In this document: piece after piece, positions 18,579 to 28,755 of the stretch
How positions within the stretch are numbered: the stretch's first letter is position 1
Layout: each line of letters opens with the position of its first letter
Source of the DNA: Luteolibacter flavescens
Lineage (GTDB): Bacteria > Verrucomicrobiota > Verrucomicrobiia > Verrucomicrobiales > Akkermansiaceae
Direction of reading: 5' to 3'
Length of the DNA stretch: 64,000 nt
Assembly: GCF_025950085.1 (NCBI RefSeq)
Contig: NZ_JAPDDS010000018.1
Coordinates: 1 to 64,000 of the forward strand
Program-made: the position numbers and the translations under genes
Notes under the pieces: generated by a model
Databases searched by the model: none
Seen by the model: only the letters and a program-made list of their open reading frames with translations
Told to the model about the DNA's origin: nothing

Positions 18579-20783
18579 ATGAAAGAGCCGCGCAAAGCAT
18601 CTCCGTCCCGGCCGCCAGGCTCGCCCATCCGCACGGTCATCGTCCGCGGCAAGGGGAACAATGCGACCGGCTCCATGCTGGCGGTGGCGCTTTTCATGGC
18701 AGTGGGACTTGGCGGGGTGTGGTGGATCTATGACCAGCGCGGACACGATGGGCCCCAGCAGACCGCGAAGAAGCCTGCGAAAGCGGTGACGGAGGAAGTG
18801 GCGGCAGCGCCCGAGACGCCGGTCGAGGTGACCCCGGCCACTCCCGAAACGACCGCCCCGGAAGTGGCGGCGGCAAATGTGCCGAAGGTGGCCCCGGCCC
18901 CGGCGACACCCGAGGAGGCACCTGCCCCCGCGCCCACCGAGGCGAAGCTCTTTGGCACGCGCTTGGCCGGTGAGCCGGTGCTGGCCCTGATCGGCATCGA
19001 TTCCACCAAGACCGCCGAGGTCGCCCGCGAGAAAGAGCTGCTGGCCGAGACGGTCCGGCTCGGCGCGTGGACCGACTACAGCGAGTTCCTGAAGCGCTCG
19101 CTTTCCGAGTCGCAGATGAAGCTTGGCAAGCTGGACCCGGCGAAGATCCGGGACCGCTTCGACGGACTGTGGAAGGAGCCCGTTTTCTATCAGGTCTTCC
19201 TCCGCTGGCAGGTGCTGCAGCGCTTTTCCTCCTCGGACATCACCACGCCGACCTACGGGCACCAGCTCTTCGCCTGGCTGATGACGAATGACACGGCCAT
19301 GGAGGAAGTCCTGCTGACCGTGAAGCCACAGGACAATACCGCGAAGGTCGTGGAGATCATGGCGGATGCCTGGGCGGCGAACCGCCAGGAGGCGGAGAAG
19401 TATTTCAACCTCGCCCTCGCCTGCGGCGTCGTCTTCGACAAGGGCGAGATCCGGATGGAGCTGGAGGATTCCGAGAGCGCCGGCGTGGTCCAGCCGATCC
19501 CGCGCTACACCTGGTACGTCCAGATGAATGAGAAGGGCAAGCTGGCCACTTCCATCAACAAGCTCAGCGCCCGCGACCTCGTGTGGGTGGTCTGCGCGCC
19601 CGTCCCCGAGACGGAGCTGGGCTGGGCGATCGACAAGATGCACCTGAGCCGGTCGAAGTGGGGGAATGCCTACGGGATGATCGAGTACCTCATGGAGCGC
19701 GCCGTGGAGGGGCTGAATCCCTACGAGGAGTATTCCTTCGCGCAGATCCTCAAGGAAGGCGGCATCTGCGGAGACCAGACGTATTTCTGTGTGAATACCG
19801 CCCGCGCGCTGGGCATCCCGGCGATCGGCCTCTCCGGTGAGACCGACCTCGGCGGTCACGCCTGGGCCGCGGTGAAGACGAAGGACGACCAGTGGGATAC
19901 CCACATCGGCCGCATCGGCGGCGCTGCCAATGGTGCCGGAGGCAATCCGCAGGTCGGTGGCGATGTCAGCGAGCAGGAGATCTGGCTGTGGAATGACAAG
20001 GCGCAGCAGAGCCGCCTGCAGACCGTGAATGTCTTCCGCTACCTGTGGCTCGGCAAGCTGATGGAAAATTTCTATGAGCCCGCTTCCTCCGAAGCCGCGG
20101 TGCGGGTGGCGAACAACCTTGGCAAGGCATTCTCCGAGACGTGGCAGAGCCTTTACGACGTGCTGGTCACCAAGACCAAGGAAGCGAAGGAGCCCGGCGC
20201 GCCGGAGATCCTCGAAGCCTGGGATGACTTCGTGGACCGCATGCGCCGTGAATTCCGCGAGAACCCGCGCATGGCCCAGCTCGCGGCGAAGGCGGAGAGC
20301 GAATACCTCTTCCCGTATGCGAAGGAGGGCGATGCCCGCCGCATGCTGGCGCGCGAGCGCCGCCGCATCGAGCGCGAGGCCGGCGAGCAAAAGGATCTCG
20401 TGGCCGACTCGCTGAAGCGCGAGGCCGACCTCATCTTCAAGAACAACTCCCCCGGCGCGGCGAAGGAGATCGGCAACCTCTACGACAAGGCGCTGCGCCA
20501 GTACGGCGGCAGCATCACCGGCTTCAAGCGCATGGCGGAGGACTACTTCTCCTTCTGCAAGGACAACCCGGAGAGCGCCCGCAAGGCCGCGCGCGACATC
20601 GAGCTCGCCTTCCAGCGCGTCGTGGAAACCGGATCGAAGGACTGGTTCCGCGCGAACACGGAGACCTCCATCTACAAGATGATCTGCTCCTACTACCGCA
20701 CCGCCGGTGACGAGTCGAAGGCCGTGAAGCTGGAGAAGCGCTACGAGCGCCTGCTCCGTGCCGCCGAGCGCGGGGCGCTGTGA
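18579..20783 (+). CDS. Membrane-anchored transglutaminase-like protein
   Basis: A 734-residue protein. A short basic cytoplasmic tail is followed by one membrane segment (SMLAVALFMAVGLGGVWW), a Pro/Ala/Glu-rich linker (about residues 65-125) and a large extracytoplasmic part. The central domain has the transglutaminase triad: C397 in GGICGDQTYF, H427 in GGHAWAAV and D440 in WDTHIG. The C-terminal third is helical and rich in Lys, Arg and Glu. Such proteins act as proteases or crosslinking enzymes on peptides; the substrate here is unknown. The start at 18579 is chosen because the longer frame begins inside the leader hairpins. Confidence 0.8.
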   Translation: MKEPRKASPSRPPGSPIRTVIVRGKGNNATGSMLAVALFMAVGLGGVWWIYDQRGHDGPQQTAKKPAKAVTEEVAAAPETPVEVTPATPETTAPEVAAANVPKVAPAPATPEEAPAPAPTEAKLFGTRLAGEPVLALIGIDSTKTAEVAREKELLAETVRLGAWTDYSEFLKRSLSESQMKLGKLDPAKIRDRFDGLWKEPVFYQVFLRWQVLQRFSSSDITTPTYGHQLFAWLMTNDTAMEEVLLTVKPQDNTAKVVEIMADAWAANRQEAEKYFNLALACGVVFDKGEIRMELEDSESAGVVQPIPRYTWYVQMNEKGKLATSINKLSARDLVWVVCAPVPETELGWAIDKMHLSRSKWGNAYGMIEYLMERAVEGLNPYEEYSFAQILKEGGICGDQTYFCVNTARALGIPAIGLSGETDLGGHAWAAVKTKDDQWDTHIGRIGGAANGAGGNPQVGGDVSEQEIWLWNDKAQQSRLQTVNVFRYLWLGKLMENFYEPASSEAAVRVANNLGKAFSETWQSLYDVLVTKTKEAKEPGAPEILEAWDDFVDRMRREFRENPRMAQLAAKAESEYLFPYAKEGDARRMLARERRRIEREAGEQKDLVADSLKREADLIFKNNSPGAAKEIGNLYDKALRQYGGSITGFKRMAEDYFSFCKDNPESARKAARDIELAFQRVVETGSKDWFRANTETSIYKMICSYYRTAGDESKAVKLEKRYERLLRAAERGAL

Positions 20784-20810
20784 TGGGCCCCGCTGGCGGG
20801 CTGCCCGCGG

Positions 20811-22385
20811 CTACCGGAGGACCGGCGGCCAGTGGGCCGCTTCCCAGATCGCGGCGGTCAGGGCGGTGAAAATGGCGTCGAGCTTCTTCGGGCGCAGTTT
20901 CTTCCCCGCCTGCTTCTCCGTGAACATCAGCATGTCCGCCGCCGACTCGCAGAGCGCGGGCTGGCGGGTCTCGGCGAAGATCCGGTCGAGGTAGTCGGCC
21001 AGTGTCTCGTCATCGCTGCCGCTTTTGATCCAGCTTTCGTAGCGGGCGAGCATGCGTTCCGGATCGGGCTCGTAGCCGGGAGGTTGGTCCGGGTGGAGGG
21101 CTCCCAGTGCCGCCAGCGCGGTGCTTTGCAGGATGGCCAGCTCGTGGTCGTTCAGCTTTTCGCTCAGGTCGTTGAAGGCATCGAGGATGTCGGCAAGCCG
21201 GACTTCCAGACGATTCCACAGGGCCTCGTCGCCGGTGGCGGCCTGCAGCCGTCTGTTGAGTTCTTCGCCTTCCAGCATTTCCTGCGAGGGCGGCGGATCG
21301 AGCGGGATCTCATCGTCCCAATCCGGATCCTCGCTCTCTTCCAGCACGCCGAGCGGTGGGGGCGGGAAGATCAGCTCCTCGAGGCGGAGTTCGGCGAGCA
21401 GCAGGTTGAAGTCGATGTCCATTCCCGCCGTCCTGCGCAGCCGGTCGCCGGAGCGGATCACTTCCTTCAGCAGGCTGGTCAGCCGGGGCCGCAGCGCGGG
21501 GTCGTTGGCCGCTTCGCGCGGGGACTTTCCGTCCAGCGCGGGCTGCGGGTGATCGGTCAGGATTTCCCCCGAGTAGTCCCATTCGTCGCCGTTCGGACGG
21601 AGGGAGTCCGGGACCACGTCGAGGTCGTATCGATCCGCGGGATTCCGCCTCGCGTTTGCGATGGCGCGGAACGCTTCCTCAAGCAGCGGCATGTGTTCCA
21701 TCAGCCAGAGATCGCGGCCATCCTCCTCCGGGGCACCGAGATGAGCGAGCAGCATGGCGAAGGCGTCCGCCGGTTCCACCACGCCGGTGGAGGGCATCGG
21801 GGCCGTATCGGGACACATCCGGAGCCCGGTAGGAATCTCGTAGGCCCAAGCGAGCTCGACGTCGAAGCGCCCCATCCGCGCGGCACATTCCTCGTCGATC
21901 ACGTGAAACGGAGGCAGCTCCGGGCGGAGCAGATCGATGGCCACGCAGGTCTGGTGGTCGAGCACTTCCCGGAATTCCAGCAGGACTGGGCGGAGCGTTC
22001 CGTAGTAGCGGAGCATGACGGCTTCGTCGTTCTTCCAGTCCGCGGCAAAGCCGTCCGCCTTCCACTTCGCCAGCCGGCCCTCGCCGATCAGGTGCCAGCC
22101 CAGCAGTGATTGCGCGGTGAAGTCATCGCACTCGCTGAGGAAGTTGGTCAGCTCGCGGACCTTCGACGGCGGCAGGTCGGCCATCAGCCTCTTGCTGAGC
22201 TGGCTGAGGATCTTGGCTTCGAGATCAAAGAATTGCTCGCGGTGGTCGGCGCTGCCGAAGGGATTGAACAGGCAGGTCACCGGGCAGGGGATGGCGCTGT
22301 TCCGCCCCTGACCGCATTCTTCCGGCGTGATCGTGCGTCCTTGCGCCGGGCACTCCCGTTGTTTTTTCCGTTTCGCCTCTCCCAT
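20811..22385 (-). CDS. Conserved hypothetical protein with N-terminal cysteine cluster
   Basis: A 524-residue soluble protein that I do not recognise. It starts MGEAKRKKQREC, and four cysteines lie within the first 40 or so residues (C-P-A-Q, E-E-C-G, P-C-P-V-T-C), which suggests a small metal-binding or redox site. The rest is acidic and mostly helical, without a signal peptide or membrane segment. The ATG at 22385 is preferred over the longer frame to 22466 because that extension has no domain character. It converges on the transglutaminase gene. Confidence 0.65.
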   Translation of the reverse strand: MGEAKRKKQRECPAQGRTITPEECGQGRNSAIPCPVTCLFNPFGSADHREQFFDLEAKILSQLSKRLMADLPPSKVRELTNFLSECDDFTAQSLLGWHLIGEGRLAKWKADGFAADWKNDEAVMLRYYGTLRPVLLEFREVLDHQTCVAIDLLRPELPPFHVIDEECAARMGRFDVELAWAYEIPTGLRMCPDTAPMPSTGVVEPADAFAMLLAHLGAPEEDGRDLWLMEHMPLLEEAFRAIANARRNPADRYDLDVVPDSLRPNGDEWDYSGEILTDHPQPALDGKSPREAANDPALRPRLTSLLKEVIRSGDRLRRTAGMDIDFNLLLAELRLEELIFPPPPLGVLEESEDPDWDDEIPLDPPPSQEMLEGEELNRRLQAATGDEALWNRLEVRLADILDAFNDLSEKLNDHELAILQSTALAALGALHPDQPPGYEPDPERMLARYESWIKSGSDDETLADYLDRIFAETRQPALCESAADMLMFTEKQAGKKLRPKKLDAIFTALTAAIWEAAHWPPVLR

Positions 22386-22496
22386 GGGTCCAGATTGCGA
22401 ATGGCACGGGGCTTGGTCGATGCGAAACCCGTTTGCGGCTGACGGAGATGGGGGCTTGAGTGGCACGCGGGTCGCTGATTAAGGTCCGCAACCCTA

Positions 22497-24194
22497 ATGC
22501 GCGCTCCTCCCGCCGACTGGATCCTCCGCGGCGACCCTTTCCACTCGAATGGAAACGGTCGGGGACGCGCATTTCCAGCGATTCTGGAGCATCTGATCCG
22601 CCAGCGGGGCCTGCCCGCGGGTGACGATCTCGAGAGTTTCCTGCGTCCGAAGCTGCGCGATCTGGCCGATCCCTTCGAGGTCACCGAGATGCGGCCCGCC
22701 GTGGAACGCATCCTGAAGGCCGTGGACCGGAAGGAAAAGGTCTGCATCTACGGCGACTATGACGTGGATGGCGTGACCTCGGTCGCCGTGATGCGCCGCA
22801 CGCTGCACGCCTACGGGCTGGAGCCGCGGCACTTCATCCCGCGCCGCAGCAGCGAGGGCTACGGACTGAGCTGCGCCGCGCTCGCGCGCTGCATGGTCGA
22901 GGGGCCGAAGCCCGACCTGCTGATCGCCGTCGATTGTGGCACCGTTTCCCTCGATGAAGTCGCGGCCCTGCGCTCCGACGGCGTCGATGTCATCGTGGTG
23001 GACCACCACGAGCCGAGCCCGCGCGGTCGGCCGGACGTGGTCGCGCTGGTGAATCCGAAGTGCGGCAGCGGCCCGACCTATCTCTGCGCTGCCGGGGTGT
23101 GCTTCAAGCTGGCTCATGCCATGCTCAAGGAGCGCCCGACGCCGAATTTCGATCTCAAGGAACTGCTTGAGCTGGTGGCAGTCGCGACCATCGCGGACAT
23201 CGTGCCGATGGTCGGGGAAAACCGCCTGCTGGTCCGCCACGGGCTGAAACGCCTGCCGCTGACGCTGAATCCCGGACTTCAAGCGCTGCAGGAAGTCTCC
23301 GGCATGAATGGCAAGGCGACATCGATGGACGTCGGTTTCCGGATCGGCCCGCGCCTGAATGCCGCGGGCCGCATGGACGTGCCGGAGGATGCGCTGGCGA
23401 CCCTCTTGACGGACTGCAAGCGGCTCGCCCGGACGCTGGCCGAGAAGCTCGACGAGTACAACAAACGCCGGCAGACGCATGAGAACCAGATCCGCCGCGA
23501 GGCGATGGAGATGCTCATGGCGACCTTTGACCCCGTGCGCGACCCGGTTATCGTGCTCGGCTCGCGGACCTGGCACCCCGGTGTGGTGGGCATTGTCGCA
23601 TCCCGCCTGATGCGGCAGTTTCACAAGCCGACTTTTGTGGTGGCCATTGATGCCGAGGGAGTTGGGAAGGGTAGTGGGCGCAGTATCGAGGGCGTCTCGC
23701 TGGTCCAGGCGATCAATGCCTGCCGCGGTCACCTGCTCGCTGGTGGCGGGCACGACATGGCGGCCGGGCTTTCCATCACCGAGGGGAGCATGGATGCCTT
23801 CCGCTCGGATTTCGCCGACTTCGTGCTGAGCAATACCGTCCCCGAACAGCGCCAGCCGAAGCTGTGCGTGGATGCGGAGATTTCCTTCGACCAGCTCTCG
23901 CTGGAATTCCTGGCCGACTACGAGCTGCTCCAGCCTTTCGGAAACGGGAATCCGCAGCCGATTTTTATGGCCCGCAGCGTCCATCTCAGCCGCCCGCCGG
24001 TCCACATGAAGAACCAGCACCTGCGGCTGAACCTTCGCCAAGGCTACCACGAGCAGGATGCCGTCTTCTTCGGCGGCGGCGAGGTCGCCCTGCCCGATCC
24101 GCCGTGGGACATCGCTTTCACGATCGACCGGAATTGCTTTCGTGGCCGGACGACGCTGCAAATCATCATCCAGGACGTCCGCGCAGCCCGCTGA
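22497..24194 (+). CDS. recJ: Single-stranded-DNA-specific exonuclease RecJ
   Basis: A 565-residue 5'-3' exonuclease for single-stranded DNA, used in recombination and mismatch/base-excision repair. DHH-superfamily motifs are clear: YGDYDVDG near residue 85, the DHH triplet at 169-171, and the DHHA1 segment GGGHDMAAG near residue 417. The C-terminal oligonucleotide-binding-like region follows. Length is normal. It starts 13 bases after a TTAAGG sequence, so the untranslated leader may be short. Divergent from the hypothetical gene at 22385. Confidence 0.96.
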   Translation: MRAPPADWILRGDPFHSNGNGRGRAFPAILEHLIRQRGLPAGDDLESFLRPKLRDLADPFEVTEMRPAVERILKAVDRKEKVCIYGDYDVDGVTSVAVMRRTLHAYGLEPRHFIPRRSSEGYGLSCAALARCMVEGPKPDLLIAVDCGTVSLDEVAALRSDGVDVIVVDHHEPSPRGRPDVVALVNPKCGSGPTYLCAAGVCFKLAHAMLKERPTPNFDLKELLELVAVATIADIVPMVGENRLLVRHGLKRLPLTLNPGLQALQEVSGMNGKATSMDVGFRIGPRLNAAGRMDVPEDALATLLTDCKRLARTLAEKLDEYNKRRQTHENQIRREAMEMLMATFDPVRDPVIVLGSRTWHPGVVGIVASRLMRQFHKPTFVVAIDAEGVGKGSGRSIEGVSLVQAINACRGHLLAGGGHDMAAGLSITEGSMDAFRSDFADFVLSNTVPEQRQPKLCVDAEISFDQLSLEFLADYELLQPFGNGNPQPIFMARSVHLSRPPVHMKNQHLRLNLRQGYHEQDAVFFGGGEVALPDPPWDIAFTIDRNCFRGRTTLQIIIQDVRAAR

Positions 24195-24234
24195 GGATCA
24201 GCGGGATTTAAGGTCATCTGATACCTGATTTGGC

Positions 24235-24696
24235 TCACGTCGTGAACCTCGCCACCTGCGGCCGCACCAGACGCTCGTAGTCACTCCACGACATGCGGAT
24301 CAGCTCGGTGTGGGAGCCGGCGTTGAAAGCGATTTCTGCTTCCGCGGCCAGGTCCGGGGAGACGTAGGTGGACATGTCGTAGAGATTTCCGAAGGGCGGC
24401 ATGGCACCCGGTTCGCAGTCCGGGAAGCGGCGCTTGAATTCGTGCTCATGCGCGATCTTCACGTCGTCGGTTGCGGTCAGGTCGTGCAGGTCCTCCAGCT
24501 TCAGGCGGCGGTTTGATGGCAGCACTGCCATCGCGAGCGCGCCATCGATCAGGATGATCACGGTCTTCGCCAGCAGGCTGCCTGGCACGTGGGCGCTGCG
24601 CGCCACCTCGGTGGCGGTGTAGGCCGGGGAATGGGTGATGGTGATGTATTTGATGTTCCTCGAGTCGAGGTAGGCTTTGAGCTTCTTCGATAGCAT
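24235..24696 (-). CDS. YbaK/ProX-family aminoacyl-tRNA deacylase-like protein
   Basis: A 153-residue protein of the YbaK/aminoacyl-tRNA-synthetase-associated domain family, which removes wrongly attached amino acids from tRNA. Recognisable features are ITHSPAYTATEVA, then AKTVIILIDG (with the conserved Lys) and the glycine-containing loop EPGAMPPFGNLYDM. The ATG at 24696 starts the domain (MLSKKLKAYLD); longer in-frame starts are possible but add no domain. Which tRNA it edits cannot be told from the sequence. It is convergent with recJ. Confidence 0.85.
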   Translation of the reverse strand: MLSKKLKAYLDSRNIKYITITHSPAYTATEVARSAHVPGSLLAKTVIILIDGALAMAVLPSNRRLKLEDLHDLTATDDVKIAHEHEFKRRFPDCEPGAMPPFGNLYDMSTYVSPDLAAEAEIAFNAGSHTELIRMSWSDYERLVRPQVARFTT

Positions 24697-25064
24697 GGCT
24701 GAACCCTCGCTTTCCATGGGCCGGGCACATCGCGTCTCGCGGTCCGGCGGGTTGATAGAGCTAGGCACCGTGCAGGGGTGCCGCGGGGACCGGGGAGAAA
24801 TCCGACCGGTCGCTATTGAGATTGCTAACAGTCTAACCCGGCTCCGGCGGGGGTCAAATGACCGGGTAAAATCCAGGAAAAAGCCCGTACCGGGATCCGG
24901 AGCGGGCACGGTGGAAAAGGGGTGAGCCGGTCGATTCTTTACGAAACGTCATGAACCATTTCTGGCTTTATGACCCTCATTCCGACTCGTTTTTCCCGCC
25001 GATTGCCAAAACGTCATCCCGTTCTTGCCTCGCGTGCCCGTTCCGGGTTCCGCTGGCGGTGCCG
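24697..25064. other. Intergenic region between the YbaK-like gene and lpxK
   Basis: A 368-base stretch between divergent genes. I see GC-rich short inverted repeats such as GGCACC/GGTGCC near 24764, but no convincing promoter, RNA or ORF. An in-frame extension of lpxK from an ATG at 24951 reads through the last part but has no domain character. Confidence 0.4.
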
Positions 25065-26276
25065 ATGAAGGAAACGCTGGCCGAGCTGGAGCGTTGGGGC
25101 GCCGACGTGATTTTCGGCCGCGCCAAGGGCTTCCGTGCCAGCATGATGCGGCTCGCCATGAGCGCGCTGTCCGGCGTTTACCGCGGCCTCGTCCAGACCC
25201 GGCTGCTCATCTACCGGCGACGGTGGAAGCAGCAGCACCACCTGGGCACCCTGGTGGTCAGCATCGGAAATCTGACCGTCGGCGGCACGGGCAAGACCCC
25301 CGTGGTCGAGCTGCTCGCCCGCACCCTGCGCGACGAGGGCCGCCGCGTCGCCATCCTCAGCCGCGGCTACAAGAGCCGCCGCCTGAAGACCCCGCAAAAT
25401 TGGAAGGACAAGGACGGCAACAAGATGCCGGCGGAGAAGATGCCAAAGGTGGTCTCCACCGGTCGTGCGCTCCTGCTCGACTCGAAATTCGCCGGCGACG
25501 AGCCCTTCATGCTCGCGCGGAATCTCAATGGCGTGGCGGTGGTGGTGGACAAGGACCGCGTGAAGGGCGGCCGCTTCGCCGTGGGCCAGCTCGGTGCGGA
25601 CACGCTGGTGCTGGATGACGGGCTGCAGTACCTCCACCTCTCGCACGGCATCGATATCGTGCTGGTGGATCGCACCGCGCCCTTCGGAACCGGGGCCATC
25701 CTGCCGCGAGGCACGCTGCGCGAGCCGCCGCGGAATCTCTGCCGCGCCAGCTACATCTTTCTCACGAAGTGCGACGGCACCTCGAATGAAGCGCTCATCG
25801 AGCGCCTCCGCCGCCACAACCGCGTCGCGCCGATCATCGAGTGCACGCACGGGCCGCGCTATCTCGAGGAGGTCTTCACCGGCGAGCGACAGCCGCTTGA
25901 TTTCCTGAAGGACAAGTGGACCGCGGCCATCAGCGGCATCGCGGTGCCGGAGGGCTTCGAGCGGAGCTTGGAAAAGCTCGGCGCCCGCGTGGAGATCCGC
26001 CGCCGCTTCTCCGATCACCATCGCTTTTCGCGAAAGGAGATCGACAAGTTCATGCAGCGCTGCATCGAGCGCGACATGGAGGTGGTGGTCACCACGGAGA
26101 AGGATGCGGTGCGTTTCCCCCGGCCGAAGGAGGCCACCGTGCCGGTCTATTTCCTCCGCATCGAGGTCGAGATCCTGAAGGGTCACGATGCGTGGTGCGA
26201 CCTCATCGCGCGGCTCTGCCATCCCGGCGCGCCGGGCGATCCGGTGCTGAGGCATCGGGATGCCTACGCGATGTGA
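25065..26276 (+). CDS. lpxK: Tetraacyldisaccharide 4'-kinase (lipid A biosynthesis)
   Basis: A 403-residue inner-membrane-associated kinase that phosphorylates the 4' position of the lipid A disaccharide precursor. The Walker A GGTGKTP follows the family lead-in SIGNLTVG near residue 70. [16 protein letters not shown] and TTEKDAVRF are all LpxK marks. It is longer than E. coli LpxK (about 330 residues), partly through the N-terminal segment. Presence of lpxK shows the organism makes lipid A. I chose the ATG at 25065 ([11 protein letters not shown]). Its stop touches the stop of the convergent YdeP-like gene. Confidence 0.93.
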   Translation: MKETLAELERWGADVIFGRAKGFRASMMRLAMSALSGVYRGLVQTRLLIYRRRWKQQHHLGTLVVSIGNLTVGGTGKTPVVELLARTLRDEGRRVAILSRGYKSRRLKTPQNWKDKDGNKMPAEKMPKVVSTGRALLLDSKFAGDEPFMLARNLNGVAVVVDKDRVKGGRFAVGQLGADTLVLDDGLQYLHLSHGIDIVLVDRTAPFGTGAILPRGTLREPPRNLCRASYIFLTKCDGTSNEALIERLRRHNRVAPIIECTHGPRYLEEVFTGERQPLDFLKDKWTAAISGIAVPEGFERSLEKLGARVEIRRRFSDHHRFSRKEIDKFMQRCIERDMEVVVTTEKDAVRFPRPKEATVPVYFLRIEVEILKGHDAWCDLIARLCHPGAPGDPVLRHRDAYAM

Positions 26277-28508
26277 TCAGTCGCGCGCGGGTGTGATGCT
26301 CACCTCGATGCTCTTGCTTGCCGGGGTATTGCTGCCCTCTGCCACATGGCCCACGGGGACGAGCACGTTTGCCTCGGGGAAGTAGGCGGCGGCGAGGCCG
26401 CGCGGCATGTCGTAGGGGATCGCGCGGAAGCCCCGCAGGTGGCGCTCGCCATCGCTCCAGTGGCTGGTCACGTCGATGCGGTGGCCGGGCTGCACGCCGA
26501 GCTCGGTGAGGTCCTGCGGATTGATGAAGACGAGATCGCGCATGCCGGAGATGCCCCGGTAGCGATCGTTGAGGCCATACACCGTGGTGTTGAATTGATC
26601 GTGGCTGCGCAGGGTCTGGAGCAGGAAGCGCCCGGGGGCGGTCTGGTAGGCGTCGAGCGGCGCGGCGCTGAGGTTCGCCTTCCCGGTTTCCGTGTTCCAG
26701 ACGCGCGCCTTCGCGGCATTCGGCAGGTAAAAGCCACCCGGCTCGCGGACGCGTTCGTTGTAGCGGTCGAATCCGGGGATCACCGCCTCGATCCAAGTAC
26801 GAAGCCTGTCGTAGTCCTCCGCCAGCCAGCGCCAGCGGATGTTCCCGATGTCTCCCAGCGTTGCCTCCGCGAGGCGGGCCACGATTTCCGGCTCGCTGAG
26901 AAGATGCCCCGATGCCGGTTTCAGCCGTCCCTGCGACGATTGCACCACACCCATCGAGTTCTCCGTGGTGACGAATTGCCCTCCATCCTCCTCGCTGCGA
27001 CCGAGGCAGGGCAGGATCAGCGCGCGGCGTCCATGGACGAGGTGGCTGCGGTTCAGCTTCGTCGAGACGTGGCATGTCAGCCGGCACTTGCCCAGGGCTT
27101 CCGCGGTGAAGGCGCTGTCGGGCGTCGCCTGCGCGAAGTTCCCGCCGAGGGCGAAGAAGACCTTTGCGCTGCCCTCGTGCATCGCGAGGATGGATGCGAC
27201 CGTGTCGTGCCCGTGTTTCCGCGGGACCGGCACGCCTGCCTGCTTCTCCAGCGCGGCGAGGAATGCCTCCGGCATCTTCTCGAAGATGCCCACCGTGCGA
27301 TCACCCTGCACGTTGCTGTGGCCGCGCACGGGGCAGAGGCCGGCACCGGGGCGGCCGATCGCGCCGAGCAGGATGTGGATGTTCGAGATCTCGCGGATGG
27401 TCGCCACGGCATTGCGATGCTGCGTGAGCCCCATCGCCCAGCAGGTGATGACCTTGCGGCTTCCCGCACCGAGCAGGTCCGCGAGGTCCTCGATCTGCTC
27501 GCGCGAAATGCCGGAGAGTTCCTCGATCCGTTCCCATCCCGTGGCTTCGAGCAAACTACGGTAGGCATCGTAGTTAAAGCCGTGGTCGCGGATGAAGTCG
27601 TGGTCGATGTCGTCCGCGGCCACGAGCGCCTTTGCCACGCCGCGGAAGAGCGCCATGTCGCCATTCACCTTCACCTGGAGGTAGGTGGACGCGAGCGGGG
27701 TGGCATTTCCCAGCATTCCGCGGAGGTGCTGCGGGTGGGCGAAGCCGAGCAGTCCGGCTTCCTTCAGCGGATTCACTGCCACCAGCCGCACGCCCTTTTC
27801 CACGGCCTCCTCCAGCGTGGTCAGCATGCGCGGGTGGTTCGTGCCGGGATTCTGGCCCACGCAGAGGATCACGTCGGCTTCCAGGAAATCGTCGAGCGTC
27901 ACCGTGCCCTTGCCGACGCCGATGGCTTCCTTCAGCGCGAGGCCGCTCGACTCGTGGCACATGTTCGAGCAGTCCGGCAGGTTGTTCGTCCCGTAGGCAC
28001 GGACGAAGAGCTGATAGAGGAAGGCCGCCTCGTTGCTCGCGCGTCCGGAGGTGTAGAAGACGGCCTCGTCCGGCGAGACGAGGGCGCGCAGCTCCTCCGC
28101 GACGATCGCGAAAGCCTCGTCCCACGATACCGGCTCGTAGTGCGTCGCTCCTTCGCGCAGCAGCATGGGCTCGGCCAGCCGCCCTTGCAGGTCGTGCCAC
28201 GCGTCGCTCTGCGCCATCAGCTCCGCCACGGAATGTGTAGCGAAGAATTCGCGCCCGATCGTCTTCGACATCGCCTCCGAAGCCACCGCCTTCGCCCCGT
28301 TTTCGCAAAACTCGGCATGCGAGCGATCGCGGTCCGGATCCGGCCACGCACAACTCGGGCAGTCGAAGCCGCCCACCTGGTTCAGCTCCAGCAGGGCCTT
28401 CGTCCCGCGGGCCACGCCTGCCTTGCCAAAGACGTGCTTCAGCGACGATGCCACCGCGGGCAGGCCGGCCGCTTGTTCCTTTGGCGTGGAGATGCGCTCG
28501 TGACTCAC
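26277..28508 (-). CDS. FdhF/YdeP-family molybdopterin oxidoreductase
   Basis: A 743-residue molybdenum-cofactor oxidoreductase of the formate-dehydrogenase-like YdeP family, cytoplasmic since no Tat signal is seen. Cysteines C50 and C53 in GFDCPSCAWP and one in HAEFC probably hold an Fe-S cluster. The molybdopterin domain has CVGQNPGTNHPRM, CWAMGLTQHRN and RGHSNVQGDRT. The C-terminal cofactor-binding domain has VFINPQDLTELG. E. coli YdeP is linked with acid resistance, but the substrate is unknown. The start is a GTG at 28508, only six bases after a TAGCTT -10 box. Confidence 0.9.
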   Translation of the reverse strand: MSHERISTPKEQAAGLPAVASSLKHVFGKAGVARGTKALLELNQVGGFDCPSCAWPDPDRDRSHAEFCENGAKAVASEAMSKTIGREFFATHSVAELMAQSDAWHDLQGRLAEPMLLREGATHYEPVSWDEAFAIVAEELRALVSPDEAVFYTSGRASNEAAFLYQLFVRAYGTNNLPDCSNMCHESSGLALKEAIGVGKGTVTLDDFLEADVILCVGQNPGTNHPRMLTTLEEAVEKGVRLVAVNPLKEAGLLGFAHPQHLRGMLGNATPLASTYLQVKVNGDMALFRGVAKALVAADDIDHDFIRDHGFNYDAYRSLLEATGWERIEELSGISREQIEDLADLLGAGSRKVITCWAMGLTQHRNAVATIREISNIHILLGAIGRPGAGLCPVRGHSNVQGDRTVGIFEKMPEAFLAALEKQAGVPVPRKHGHDTVASILAMHEGSAKVFFALGGNFAQATPDSAFTAEALGKCRLTCHVSTKLNRSHLVHGRRALILPCLGRSEEDGGQFVTTENSMGVVQSSQGRLKPASGHLLSEPEIVARLAEATLGDIGNIRWRWLAEDYDRLRTWIEAVIPGFDRYNERVREPGGFYLPNAAKARVWNTETGKANLSAAPLDAYQTAPGRFLLQTLRSHDQFNTTVYGLNDRYRGISGMRDLVFINPQDLTELGVQPGHRIDVTSHWSDGERHLRGFRAIPYDMPRGLAAAYFPEANVLVPVGHVAEGSNTPASKSIEVSITPARD

Positions 28509-28514
28509 CCGGCC

Positions 28515-28542
28515 AAGCTAGCGGTGATTCCTCTGGCGGCAA
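28515..28542 (-). promoter_or_regulatory. Promoter of the YdeP-like gene, near leaderless
   Basis: On the minus strand TTGCCG (28542-28537), 16 bases, then TAGCTT (28520-28515). The GTG start is at 28508, about where transcription would begin, so the mRNA may have no 5' leader. Confidence 0.5.
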
Positions 28543-28755
28543 GGCACGCCCTCGACGGGTGAATCGGTCATTTTTTAGATCCAGCGGCTCCCGTGGCCCG
28601 GGATTTGCGGCAAAGCGGTTGATTCGGGCCGCCGCCTCACGAGGGTAGGGAGACCGTCGGCCCGGGCATCATCCTCGCGGTGAAATGCCGGGGCGCGGGG
28701 AATTCCGGGAAAAAGCGCGGCTCCGGCATCGCTTTCCGGCCAACGCTTCCACTGA

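Noticed and set aside
18555-20390. Long antisense ORF over the transglutaminase gene
   Set aside because: It mirrors the high third-position GC of the real gene and has no family features. Similar antisense ORFs over recQ, GH97, the YdeP-like gene, the prolyl oligopeptidase and ileS were set aside for the same reason.
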